NCBI GenBank assembly: GCA_021156365.1
Contig: JAJNDK010000019.1
Location: forward strand, 1 to 40,990
Direction of reading: 5' to 3'
Length of the DNA: 40,990 bases
Source of the DNA: Bacteroidota bacterium
GTDB lineage: Bacteria; Bacteroidota; Bacteroidia; B-17B0; Aurantibacillaceae
The position numbers were made by a program, and so were the translations under genes. Shown here piece after piece: positions 15,080 to 23,349 of the stretch. The number at the start of each line of letters is the position of its first letter. The first letter of the stretch is position 1. Under the pieces are notes generated by a model, which worked only from the letters and a program-made list of their open reading frames with translations, did no database searches and was not told the DNA's origin.

Positions 15080-17014
15080 ATGAATGAACTAAAACGTTCA
15101 GTTCTCTTTTTCTCTTTTTGTGTCCCGATAGCTATCGGGATCACTCCAGACACCTTCGGTCAATCTACAAAACGGGATCTAAAAAAAGAACTTACCACCA
15201 AGTATGCGGATGAACCCTGTATCGCAGTCAAAGAAGATATAAAATACAGCTTTAATCTTGTGAAGAACGGTAAAAAAGAAGATTTTATCATTTCCGAGAA
15301 TTATTATTCCAACCAGTTTACTCCCAATTACAGTTATACCAAAAGCAATGTTGTTTTTTACGATGATTATTCATCGGTAAAGAACCTCGTATGCAAAAAA
15401 GACGGAAAAGTGGTTGGTGGGCTGCCGGTTGTGTATACCAATTATGAAAAGGCCGAAATATTTCATGATGATGTGAAGCTGTGTGCATATAAAGTAGAGA
15501 TGGGTAAGAACCAGAACGTGGAGTCCTCTTACACCAAGGAATACCGGAACCCACGTTTTTTCTCCAAGATCTATTTTCATGAAGGATACCCGATCGCCGA
15601 AAAAACGATCGTTTTTGAAGTTCCTGAATGGGTGAGCCTCGAGATCAAAGAATTTAACTTTGAAGGTTTTGCCATTGAGAAAACAGAAAAGAGCATTCCT
15701 GCTAAAAAATCCAAAGAGATAAGGTATCTACTGAAATCCCTTAAGCCGATCCCGGATGAAAACCATAAACCGAACATTGCTAAAACACATCCGCACCTGA
15801 TGGTTTTTATAAAATCATACAAGGGCAAAGTGAAAAGCGAAAATTATTTTTCCTCGCACGATGATGTGTATGCCTGGTGCAAGAGCCTCGCGGACAGCGT
15901 TGACAATGATCCGGAAGTGTTTGCCGACAAGCTGAAAGAAATAGCAAGTAATGAAAAAGACAGCGTATTGATTATGGAGAAGGTGTTTTACTGGATCCAG
16001 GATCATGTGCGGTACATCGCTTTTGAGGACGGGATCATGGGATACAAGCCCCAGGCAGCTTCCAGGGTATACAGCATGTTGTATGGCGATTGCAAAGGCA
16101 TGGCCAACCTGACCAAAAATATGTTGAAATCTCTTGGATACGATGCACGGCTTACCTGGATCGGCACCAAGGATATTCCCTACAGCAATGATCTGCCTTC
16201 TTTGGGTGTATACAATCACATGATCTGTACCGTGTTCTTAGGTGGTAAGAAATATTTCCTCGACGGCACAGAGAATTTTATAGCATTGAATGATTATGCA
16301 GAGCGCATCCAGGGCCGGCCGGTAATGATCGAAAACGGAAAGGCATATATAAATGATAAAATACCCGCTTTTGAAACAGAGCGCAATAAGATCGATATAA
16401 AATCAAAGCTCACTATAACCGGCCCTGTGCTGAAAGGCAATAGCACACTGACATTGAACGGGGAAGAGAAAACCAATTTCCTGCGTGCAGTAAATGATAT
16501 TAAAACAGAGAACCAGGGCAAGGCAATAAAATCCTACCTCGAATCGGGCAATCCGGATGTATCCGTAGTGAACTATTCGAATTCGAATTTCAATGAACGC
16601 AAAGCGCCTTTGGTTATCAACAGCGAGTTTGAAATGTCCAACAAGGTATTTTACAGCAAGGATAAAAAAGAGATCATCCTAATGCCGGAAAAAGATGCGG
16701 AGTTTGAGAATTTTTTGTTTGATACAACACGCATCAGTGACTATGAATTCTATAACCGCTATTTCCTGTCATCGGTATGCGACATCACGATCCCAGCCGG
16801 ATATTCGGTGAAGAACCTGCCGGCTAATGTAACGATCTCCAACGATACCTATGATTTTGTGCTGGCGTACACACAAGTAGGAAATGCCATCCGGCAGTCG
16901 AAAAAGATCGTGATCAAGAAAACGCTGATCAAACAATCCGGTTTCAAAAACTGGAATGAAGATATCCTGACGCTAAAAAAATTCTACACCGAACCACTGA
17001 CCTTAAAACAATAA
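15080..17014 (+). CDS. DUF3857 and transglutaminase-like secreted protein, catalytic triad intact
   Basis: 644 residues. Signal peptide at the N-terminus, interrupted by the in-frame palindrome that encodes PIAIG (see 15123-15140), likely cleavage near FGQ-S. The N-terminal half is a DUF3857 beta domain, followed by a transglutaminase-like core (about 290-400) with Cys338 (YGDCKGMANL), His380 (YNHMICTV) and Asp395 (YFLDGTEN), the papain-like triad. The C-terminal beta domain (about 430-644) is DUF2569/DUF3858-like in position. Such proteins are common in Bacteroidota and are thought to be exported; the substrate is unknown. Three bases separate its stop from the next gene, a paralogue lacking the triad, so the two are surely in one operon. 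Confidence 0.87.
   Translation: MNELKRSVLFFSFCVPIAIGITPDTFGQSTKRDLKKELTTKYADEPCIAVKEDIKYSFNLVKNGKKEDFIISENYYSNQFTPNYSYTKSNVVFYDDYSSVKNLVCKKDGKVVGGLPVVYTNYEKAEIFHDDVKLCAYKVEMGKNQNVESSYTKEYRNPRFFSKIYFHEGYPIAEKTIVFEVPEWVSLEIKEFNFEGFAIEKTEKSIPAKKSKEIRYLLKSLKPIPDENHKPNIAKTHPHLMVFIKSYKGKVKSENYFSSHDDVYAWCKSLADSVDNDPEVFADKLKEIASNEKDSVLIMEKVFYWIQDHVRYIAFEDGIMGYKPQAASRVYSMLYGDCKGMANLTKNMLKSLGYDARLTWIGTKDIPYSNDLPSLGVYNHMICTVFLGGKKYFLDGTENFIALNDYAERIQGRPVMIENGKAYINDKIPAFETERNKIDIKSKLTITGPVLKGNSTLTLNGEEKTNFLRAVNDIKTENQGKAIKSYLESGNPDVSVVNYSNSNFNERKAPLVINSEFEMSNKVFYSKDKKEIILMPEKDAEFENFLFDTTRISDYEFYNRYFLSSVCDITIPAGYSVKNLPANVTISNDTYDFVLAYTQVGNAIRQSKKIVIKKTLIKQSGFKNWNEDILTLKKFYTEPLTLKQ
15123..15140. repeat. 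Perfect 18-base palindrome inside a signal-peptide coding region
   Basis: TCCCGATAGCTATCGGGA is a perfect palindrome, the same core as at 8704-8719. Here it lies in frame inside the first 25 codons of the DUF3857 gene and encodes the residues PIAIG within the hydrophobic stretch. Confidence 0.85.
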
Positions 17015-17017
17015 GAA

Positions 17018-19234
17018 ATGCCTAAAAATATTCTGCTTTTTTTTCTTGTATTTTCCTGCAGCCTGTTTGCACAGGTACCGGATACTACTTCGATCCCGGC
17101 CCACTGGAAAAACGAATCGATCATATTGCTCGACTATGATTATTCCATCAGGGTAAACAGATCGGGCGGCCACGAAGAAAAGATCCGTATGGTGTATTAT
17201 TTGCGCGACAAGTGGGGCCTGGATGAGGTTTCGCAGATCTCGCTTCCGGGTGTGGTGTCCGGTAAAACAACAGAAAAAAAAATCGGAACGGTTTACAAGA
17301 GGAATGGTAAACAGATCACTATTGATACCACACAGCTGATACCGCGCAAATCGAAGATAAATTTTAATAATGCAACTGGTAGAAAAACCCTGTTCTCCGT
17401 CGAATCGAACAACGGTCAGAAGTTAGCAGTACCATCGTTGGAGGTAGGTGATATCCTGGAAATACATTACGAAACGAAAATTTCTGACGCACCTACCATT
17501 ATCCCGCTTGTTACAAAATTTTGCGCACTGAATTACGCAGTCGACCTTTGGATAGAAACCGTTTCTTCTTACCGATATGGAACTTATTACGCAACCATTG
17601 TCGTGGATCCGCTGTTGATGAATACAAAGGCAACGTTTAAATCGCAGAATGAGAACAGCTTCTCTATAAAACAACAGAATGTAGAGAAATACAAGGAGGA
17701 GATCCTCAACGACAATCTCTCGCAGATACCTTATGTGCTGGTAAAATACAAGTACAAAGATCTGGGCGTTGGTAATAACAGCGCCGACAGGGAATTTGTG
17801 AAAATGAGCGAAGAGGAAATGAAGAAAGATCAAATGACCCGTGTAAGGCAGATCTATTATAAAAAAGATAAGCAGGAAAAAGCATTAGCAAGAAGAATAA
17901 GCGGCTCACTGAAAAAAAAACATCCGAAGATCGAAGATACACTGAGCTATGTAAGGGATGCCTATTACCTCTATCGGGAGATCATTGGAGGCGATTATTT
18001 GTACGCGGGTTATAATAAGAGCGGATACAAAGGAAATCTGTTTTTTGTAAATGTGATGGGCAGGGTACTGGGAAAGAAGGGGATCAAAAACAAGGTTTTC
18101 CTTTCACAGGAAAATCATTACGGGGGAACGTCGAAGCAGAGTGATTTCCTGGAGCCTGTGCATGGCATTGTAATTCCGCATCTTGATTTTTATCTTTTCA
18201 ATCCTTTGTACAACCTGGAACCGGGAAATGTTCCTTCGCATTTCGAGAATCAAACTTATGTTTCCTTTACAGCGAATAAATATTATAAAAAGAACAGGTA
18301 TAAATGGTGGCTGATTCCTTTAGGCGTCTACACCCCGATATTTATAGCGCCGAACTCGGGAGGACTTCTTCTTGCCGGTACTGCAGCGGGAATTGGTGGT
18401 TCGGTTGCAGATATTGTAATTGCTTCGGTAAAGAGCAAAAAGAAACGGAAATACGATTACAAGACCGGGCATTTCCCGCTTTCACAACCGAACTACAACC
18501 AGATCTCGACAGATGTGGAGATAAAGGATCTGAAAACAAACGGAAAGCCACTGGAGATCGAAACAAAAAATTCCTTCTACGGGAAAATGAAGATCAATGA
18601 GCTGCGGAAGCTGAACAATTATTCGGATATCTATAACATGGAGAAGAATATCTATAAAGAGCTGATCCATGCAAAAACACCGGTTCAGGATGCAGAAGCA
18701 AAAACGAATGAAGCAAAAACCATGAAAAAGTTATTTGTGATCGATCTGAAGGATGATGGTTTTGATGTGGACAAGGTTACTTCCTATAACTTCGACCAGG
18801 CTAATTTCTTTAACACCTCGGCACCCTTAAAGTATTCTCTCAACTATACTGCAAAAAACATACTGGTAGAGTCAGGCGATTACCTGATATTGAATGCCGG
18901 TCACCTGATAGGCGAGCAGCTGAATGTGAATGAAAGAAATTCGGAACGGACGCAGGATTTTTATATCCCGTATCAAAAGCAATTCACCAAGCAGATCACG
19001 ATCCATATTCCGGCCGGGTATACAGTTCAGAACATAGAGGACTTTACAGTGTCCAAAGAGACCACTGCAGGTAAATTTGTTTCCAAAGCATATGTAGACG
19101 GAGGTAAAGTGGTCATCAATACGACAAAAACCTATGCGTTCCAGTACTATGATAAAGATGATGTTGACGATATCTACAGCTTTCTTATAGTGGCAGAGCA
19201 TTTCAGGAACAAACGGCTGGTGCTGAAGAAGTAA
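17018..19234 (+). CDS. DUF3857 secreted protein with a decayed transglutaminase site and a hydrophobic Gly-rich insert
   Basis: 738 residues, paralogue of the upstream gene. Signal peptide KNILLFFLVFSCSLFAQ. The N-terminal part is a DUF3857 beta domain (for example DYDYSIRVNRSGGHEEKIRMVYYL). In the transglutaminase-like region the residues that align with the triad are Asn340 (YKGNLFF) for Cys, His382 (PVHGIVI) and Asn395 (YLFNPLYN) for Asp, so catalysis is very unlikely. Between about 427 and 475 there is a hydrophobic, Gly-rich segment (WWLIPLGVYTPIFIAP, then GGLLLAGTAAGIGGSVADIVIASV) followed by KSKKKRK, which may insert in a membrane. C-terminal beta domain as in the neighbour. Likely a structural or regulatory partner of the active paralogue. 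Ends one base from the convergent gene. Confidence 0.82.
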   Translation: MPKNILLFFLVFSCSLFAQVPDTTSIPAHWKNESIILLDYDYSIRVNRSGGHEEKIRMVYYLRDKWGLDEVSQISLPGVVSGKTTEKKIGTVYKRNGKQITIDTTQLIPRKSKINFNNATGRKTLFSVESNNGQKLAVPSLEVGDILEIHYETKISDAPTIIPLVTKFCALNYAVDLWIETVSSYRYGTYYATIVVDPLLMNTKATFKSQNENSFSIKQQNVEKYKEEILNDNLSQIPYVLVKYKYKDLGVGNNSADREFVKMSEEEMKKDQMTRVRQIYYKKDKQEKALARRISGSLKKKHPKIEDTLSYVRDAYYLYREIIGGDYLYAGYNKSGYKGNLFFVNVMGRVLGKKGIKNKVFLSQENHYGGTSKQSDFLEPVHGIVIPHLDFYLFNPLYNLEPGNVPSHFENQTYVSFTANKYYKKNRYKWWLIPLGVYTPIFIAPNSGGLLLAGTAAGIGGSVADIVIASVKSKKKRKYDYKTGHFPLSQPNYNQISTDVEIKDLKTNGKPLEIETKNSFYGKMKINELRKLNNYSDIYNMEKNIYKELIHAKTPVQDAEAKTNEAKTMKKLFVIDLKDDGFDVDKVTSYNFDQANFFNTSAPLKYSLNYTAKNILVESGDYLILNAGHLIGEQLNVNERNSERTQDFYIPYQKQFTKQITIHIPAGYTVQNIEDFTVSKETTAGKFVSKAYVDGGKVVINTTKTYAFQYYDKDDVDDIYSFLIVAEHFRNKRLVLKK

Positions 19235-19235
19235 T

Positions 19236-19967
19236 TTATTTAAAAATGGAACTGAGTGAAAAGCCTACCTTAACAGTGGTGCAATAAATGAAGTAGCTTT
19301 TTTTAGCGAAGAACATTTTTCTTTCTTCAGGGTTTTGCATATCGGTGTAGCCAAGGTATTTGCGGGAATGGAACCTGTATCCGCAACCCAGGCCGAGGTC
19401 GAAATGAAAAAAGCCATCTTCATCTACGAATTGCCAGCCGGTCATCAAGCGTATTTCTTCCTGGGTACTTGACAATTTATGTGTTGTATAGTCCGACGTG
19501 TTGTATTTGTTGAAAATATACCCTTCTGTATTATACAGTCGGTGGGAAAACTGGGGACCTGCATAAAAACCTTCGAGACTTTCCTTTTCGGAGAAGGGAT
19601 ACCAGCGTGCTCCGAATCGGAGAGAGATCCCCGCTTTTGACTTTCCATTTCCTTCAGGCATATTTTCGGGCCGGAAGTTCAGAAAAGGTCCCTGGTCAAA
19701 CATCAGGTCGTAACCCGTTCCTCCCAGGCTGATCTCACCACTGATCTGCTCTGTTACTTTCTTTTCAAAGGTGAGCCCGAAATCGGATTTAAAAGCCGAC
19801 GAGATACTGATGGTGGTCGCCCAGTCGCCGGGAGCATATTCGAACATGCCTTTTTTTTCATCGGAGGTATCATCCACTACTATTGACTTTTTTTTGACCT
19901 GTGCTATGGAAGGAAACACAGGCAGCATAAAAATCAGAACAAGGAAGGAAAAATAAGATCTGAACAT
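19236..19967 (-). CDS. Predicted outer-membrane beta-barrel protein, paralogue 1
   Basis: 243 residues with signal peptide (SYFSFLVLIFMLPVFPSIAQ). The body shows alternating aromatic/hydrophobic strands, as in small outer-membrane barrels. It shares with the genes at 19992 and 22435 the blocks S-x-F-(K/R)-x-D-(F/Y), FEKK, LNF(R/Y)PENM, GPY-type loop, GW and the tail YLGYTDM ... KVGF. Start at 19967, 24 bases after the upstream gene's stop, so co-transcribed with it. A KKK-rich segment follows the signal peptide. Function unknown. Confidence 0.68.
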   Translation of the reverse strand: MFRSYFSFLVLIFMLPVFPSIAQVKKKSIVVDDTSDEKKGMFEYAPGDWATTISISSAFKSDFGLTFEKKVTEQISGEISLGGTGYDLMFDQGPFLNFRPENMPEGNGKSKAGISLRFGARWYPFSEKESLEGFYAGPQFSHRLYNTEGYIFNKYNTSDYTTHKLSSTQEEIRLMTGWQFVDEDGFFHFDLGLGCGYRFHSRKYLGYTDMQNPEERKMFFAKKSYFIYCTTVKVGFSLSSIFK

Positions 19968-19991
19968 TTCAGCGCGGTCTCAGGTTGTAGT

Positions 19992-20753
19992 TTAGTAGTC
20001 GAGCAAAAACCCGATCTTAAAATTGAGAAGGAAAACAACATAATTCTTTTGTCCCTTCATCATCTCTTCGTAATAGTAATTGTTATCGGTATAGCCCATG
20101 TAGTTTCGCACATGCATACGGTACCCCACTCCGATGGAAAGATCATAAAAAGCGAAATCGCTCCACTCACTTCCCTGCCAGCCTAAAAATGTTCGTATTT
20201 CCCGGTGGTCGTTGTATTCTTTTACCGGTATCGGACTTGAATAATTAGGTACTACGGTTGTATTATATCGCCTGAACATCCCTTCAAGTCCCACATACGG
20301 GCCGGCAATTTCTTCGTCATCTGCAGAAAAATAGTAGCGGGTGGCCAGCTTCACGGAAGGACCGATCTCATATTTCCTGCGAACGGGCACCATGTTGAAC
20401 GGTTTATAATTCAGAAAATCACCGATATCATCGAACATCTGATCGCGGTACACCACTCCACCTGTCACTTCGGCGCTGAGCTCTTTGGTGATCTTTTTTT
20501 CAAAGCTCAGGCAGTAATCGCCACGAAAAATGGGAGATATGTTCAATTTAATAGCACTTTCGCTAGCCCCGAGGAAGGTGGAAGGTGCATCTTTCATGCC
20601 GGCTTTGTTCGCTCTTGTTTTTGTCCGTTCCTTTTCTTTCTTTTTGTTATCATGCTGCGTGGTGTTCTCATGAATGATGATCTTTGTTTGCGCCTGGCTG
20701 TAAAACAGGGAAACTGTCAGCAGAATGAAAATGGGAAAGGGGGCTTTACACAT
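19992..20753 (-). CDS. Predicted outer-membrane beta-barrel protein, paralogue 2
   Basis: 253 residues from the ATG at 20753, chosen because CKAPFPIFILLTVSLFYSQAQ gives a good signal peptide and a TATTTTTG promoter box lies 22 bases before it; the longer frame would run into that promoter. Directly after cleavage there is IIIHENTTQHDNKKKEKER, a charged tag similar to the third paralogue (HANTTQH). The barrel region has SAIKLNISPIFRGDYCLSFEKK, FLNYKPFNMV, GPYVGLEGMFRRY and ends in NYVVFLLNFKIGFLLDY. First gene of a two-gene unit with the 243-residue paralogue. Divergent from the 510-residue gene, only 40 bases apart. Confidence 0.68.
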   Translation of the reverse strand: MCKAPFPIFILLTVSLFYSQAQTKIIIHENTTQHDNKKKEKERTKTRANKAGMKDAPSTFLGASESAIKLNISPIFRGDYCLSFEKKITKELSAEVTGGVVYRDQMFDDIGDFLNYKPFNMVPVRRKYEIGPSVKLATRYYFSADDEEIAGPYVGLEGMFRRYNTTVVPNYSSPIPVKEYNDHREIRTFLGWQGSEWSDFAFYDLSIGVGYRMHVRNYMGYTDNNYYYEEMMKGQKNYVVFLLNFKIGFLLDY

Positions 20754-20775
20754 GAGAAATAAGTAGTATTTTAGA

Positions 20776-20783
20776 CAAAAATA
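20776..20783 (-). promoter_or_regulatory. -7 promoter element for the barrel gene pair
   Basis: On the minus strand TATTTTTG (20783-20776) fits TAnnTTTG exactly. The same octamer is used at 23194-23187 for the third paralogue. The 40-base divergent gap must also hold the start of the plus-strand gene. Confidence 0.6.
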
Positions 20784-20793
20784 TAAATATAAA

Positions 20794-22326
20794 ATGAGAA
20801 AATTTCTTTTACTATTCATACTTGCTGCAATTTCGACGGGATTGGGAGCGCAGACGGTGAATCTTACCTGGGGACCTGAAATGAGCCGTCCTAAAAAAAC
20901 GGATATATCCGGCCTTATCGGAGCAGATAAAACAAGCTTTTATTGCCTTCGTACAAGTATGGCCCTATTTTCAAGAGGTGATATGGCCCTCGAAAAGTAT
21001 AATAAGACGAATATGGAGCTTGAATATGTGAAGGATTTTGAATTGCCAAAAGTGAACGGAAAGGACCTTAGTTTCGGTGCTGTGTATATTCTGCAGGGAA
21101 AGATGCTGGTTTTTGCATTCCGGTATGACAAGGATCAGGATAAAAACATTGCATATGTGCAAAAAGTAAACACTTCTGACGGAGCTATGATCGGAACACC
21201 TAAAGAGATCGATTATATTGCTGCAACGAAAAGGAGGAACTCCGGTTCTTTTGATTTTGTTCTTTCCGAAGATAGCTCCAAGATCCTTCTCCTGCATAAT
21301 GAACCTTTTGAAAAATATTCCAAGGAAAAATTTTCCTATAAAGTGTTTGATGCGAATGCAAACGAGATCTGGTCGGCAGCATTGGAATTACCTTATACGG
21401 ACAAAGCTTTTACCATTAGTAATTACCGCGTGGATAATGACGGAAATGTGTTCATGCTGGCAAGTATCGAAAAAGAAAAGGCCGACAGGGAAAGAAAGAA
21501 ACCACGTTACAGGTATGAGCTGATCAGCTATTTGTACAAAACCAAAAGCGTAAAAGAAACAGAGATCTCCATCGAAGATAAATTCATCACGGATGTCGCT
21601 TTTCGCATCAACGAAAAAGGAAACATTGTTATCGGTGGATTCTATTCCAACAAAACATCTTATGGCCTGGCCGGTACATTTTTCCTTTCGATGGACAGAG
21701 AAAGCCGCAAAGTGTTATCCTCGGGATACAAAGATTTCTCTACCGAGTTCTTAGGGGAATTCATGTCGGCACGGCGTGCCGAGAAACACAAGGAATTATA
21801 CAATTACAGCATCGATTACCTGGTAACCAAATCCGACGGAGGTGTTTACATGATAGGTGAGCAATACTATATGTATACGGTTACCACTACAGACCCGAAA
21901 ACAGGTGCTACTCATACAACCTATCATTATTATTACAACGATATCATTGTAGTAAGTGTGAACCCGGATGCATCTATTGCCTGGGTAAAAAAGGTACCTA
22001 AGCTGCAACACACAACGAATGATAACGGATATTATTCTTCGTATTCGATGGATGTGGTAGGGGATAAGCTTTACCTGATATACAATGATAACCCGAAGAA
22101 CCTCCTGGCAGATGCAACGAAAGTAAAGAACGGGATCACGAAGAAAATGGTTACTGTGTTGGCAACGGTTGATTCGAAAGGTACCCTGGAACGTAATGTG
22201 ATGTTTGTGGCAAAGGAAGCGAAGATCTTCACGCGCCCGAAAATAGCGCTACAGTTAGGACCTAAGGAATCCCTGTTCTATGCGATCAAAAAGAAAAAAT
22301 ACAAATTCGGAAGAATAAATTATTAA
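20794..22326 (+). CDS. Secreted protein with propeller-like repeats, unknown function
   Basis: 510 residues with signal peptide RKFLLLFILAAISTGLGAQ. The mature protein is strand-rich with recurring patterns of the type (G/D)G-x-(V/I)-(F/Y)-(M/I)-(L/I)-(A/G), such as NDGNVFMLASI, EKGNIVIGGFYS, SDGGVYMIGEQYY and VGDKLYLIYND, which suggest a beta-propeller or a series of blades. A Tyr/Thr-rich stretch (YYMYTVTTTDPKTG, then HYYYND) lies in the middle. It is set between paralogous barrel genes and may work with them at the outer membrane; that is inference from position only. Strong terminator follows. Confidence 0.68.
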   Translation: MRKFLLLFILAAISTGLGAQTVNLTWGPEMSRPKKTDISGLIGADKTSFYCLRTSMALFSRGDMALEKYNKTNMELEYVKDFELPKVNGKDLSFGAVYILQGKMLVFAFRYDKDQDKNIAYVQKVNTSDGAMIGTPKEIDYIAATKRRNSGSFDFVLSEDSSKILLLHNEPFEKYSKEKFSYKVFDANANEIWSAALELPYTDKAFTISNYRVDNDGNVFMLASIEKEKADRERKKPRYRYELISYLYKTKSVKETEISIEDKFITDVAFRINEKGNIVIGGFYSNKTSYGLAGTFFLSMDRESRKVLSSGYKDFSTEFLGEFMSARRAEKHKELYNYSIDYLVTKSDGGVYMIGEQYYMYTVTTTDPKTGATHTTYHYYYNDIIVVSVNPDASIAWVKKVPKLQHTTNDNGYYSSYSMDVVGDKLYLIYNDNPKNLLADATKVKNGITKKMVTVLATVDSKGTLERNVMFVAKEAKIFTRPKIALQLGPKESLFYAIKKKKYKFGRINY

Positions 22327-22363
22327 GCAGTATACACATCCGTTCTTCGGGGCTGAAATTTTT

Positions 22364-22393
22364 AAAGGCCGTTCTTCATAAGGACGGCCTTTT
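22364..22393. terminator. Strong hairpin terminator between convergent genes
   Basis: AAAGGCCGTTCTT (22364-22376), loop CAT, AAGGACGGCCTTT (22380-22392): 13 pairs with one G-T. A/T runs on both sides, so it can serve the 510-residue gene on the plus strand and the barrel gene on the minus strand. Confidence 0.88.
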
Positions 22394-22434
22394 CAATTTA
22401 AATGAATTCAGTATGCTTTGCTGCCAGGGAATTG

Positions 22435-23166
22435 CTAACGAAACATGTATCCAACCTTGATGCTAATCACGAAGACGAGATAATTCTTACTGCCTTTGAG
22501 TATTTGTTGTGTGGAACGGTTGTACATATCTCCGTATCCGAGATAAGATCTTTCGTGGGAACGATAACCCAGGCCAACCGAACAATCGTAGAAAGCCACA
22601 TCTCTGAAATCGCTGTCCTGCCATCCGTACAGCACACGGATCTCTTTTTGATCGCTGTGTTCTTTTGCAAGTGAGGGGGTGGTGTAGGTGTTTTTGAGCC
22701 GGTAACCGTATCTCCTGTACATACCTTCTACTGAAATATAAGGCCCGGAAATTTCGTCTGCACCCGTTTCAAAATAATAACGCCCTCCTAATTTTACCGA
22801 AGGAGCCATATTGAATTGCCTTTTGGCCCGGACCATATTTTCGGGCTTGTAAGTGAAAAAATCAAGAGCTTCGGTCAGCCGGTCGTAGCGGGTAAAACCA
22901 GCGGTCAACTCGGCACTGAAAAACCGGCTGAGCTTTTTTTCATACCCAATGCAGTAGTCGGCCCGAAAAACAGAGGAAAGATTAAGTTTTATAGCACTCT
23001 CTCCGCTTCCTAAAAAATCCAGACCGGTTTTCGGCTTTCTCAGCGTATTCGGTTCTTTTGGATGCTGAGTGGTATTTGCATGCACAATAATGGGTTGCTG
23101 CGCATTGGCAGCGGGCAAACAGCAGAGGAGCAGGTATGCCTTTAGAAGTAGGTATGATCTGTTCAT
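22435..23166 (-). CDS. Predicted outer-membrane beta-barrel protein, paralogue 3
   Basis: 243 residues from the ATG at 23166, chosen for the signal peptide NRSYLLLKAYLLLCCLPAANAQ and because a TATTTTTG box lies 20 bases upstream. Directly after cleavage comes IIVHANTTQHPKEPN, matching the tag of paralogue 2. The barrel region repeats the shared blocks: ESAIKLNLSSVFRADYCIGYEKK, FFTYKPENMV, PSVKLGGRYYF, SGPYISVEGMYRRYG, and the end KNYLVFVISIKVGYMFR. Single gene. Function unknown. Confidence 0.7.
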   Translation of the reverse strand: MNRSYLLLKAYLLLCCLPAANAQQPIIVHANTTQHPKEPNTLRKPKTGLDFLGSGESAIKLNLSSVFRADYCIGYEKKLSRFFSAELTAGFTRYDRLTEALDFFTYKPENMVRAKRQFNMAPSVKLGGRYYFETGADEISGPYISVEGMYRRYGYRLKNTYTTPSLAKEHSDQKEIRVLYGWQDSDFRDVAFYDCSVGLGYRSHERSYLGYGDMYNRSTQQILKGSKNYLVFVISIKVGYMFR

Positions 23167-23186
23167 TATAAAGGTAGTAGGTATTA

Positions 23187-23194
23187 CAAAAATA
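23187..23194 (-). promoter_or_regulatory. -7 promoter element for barrel paralogue 3
   Basis: TATTTTTG on the minus strand, identical to the box of paralogue 2 and at a similar distance from the start codon. A further hairpin, CCGAATA-loop-TATTCGG at 23261-23281, lies in the same gap and is somewhat like the CCCGATAGCTATCGGG palindrome. Confidence 0.58.
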
Positions 23195-23349
23195 AGAAGA
23201 AGCAGAGAGATTTTTGTTTTTTTTAACAGACCACTCCTGAAAATCAGCAAAAGTTTTTGCCCGAATACGAAAGCTATTCGGCGAATCTGAATTATTGCAG
23301 GTTCAATGCGTTTTAACAGAAAAGCCCTGATCCACTCCTTAATGAAAGA

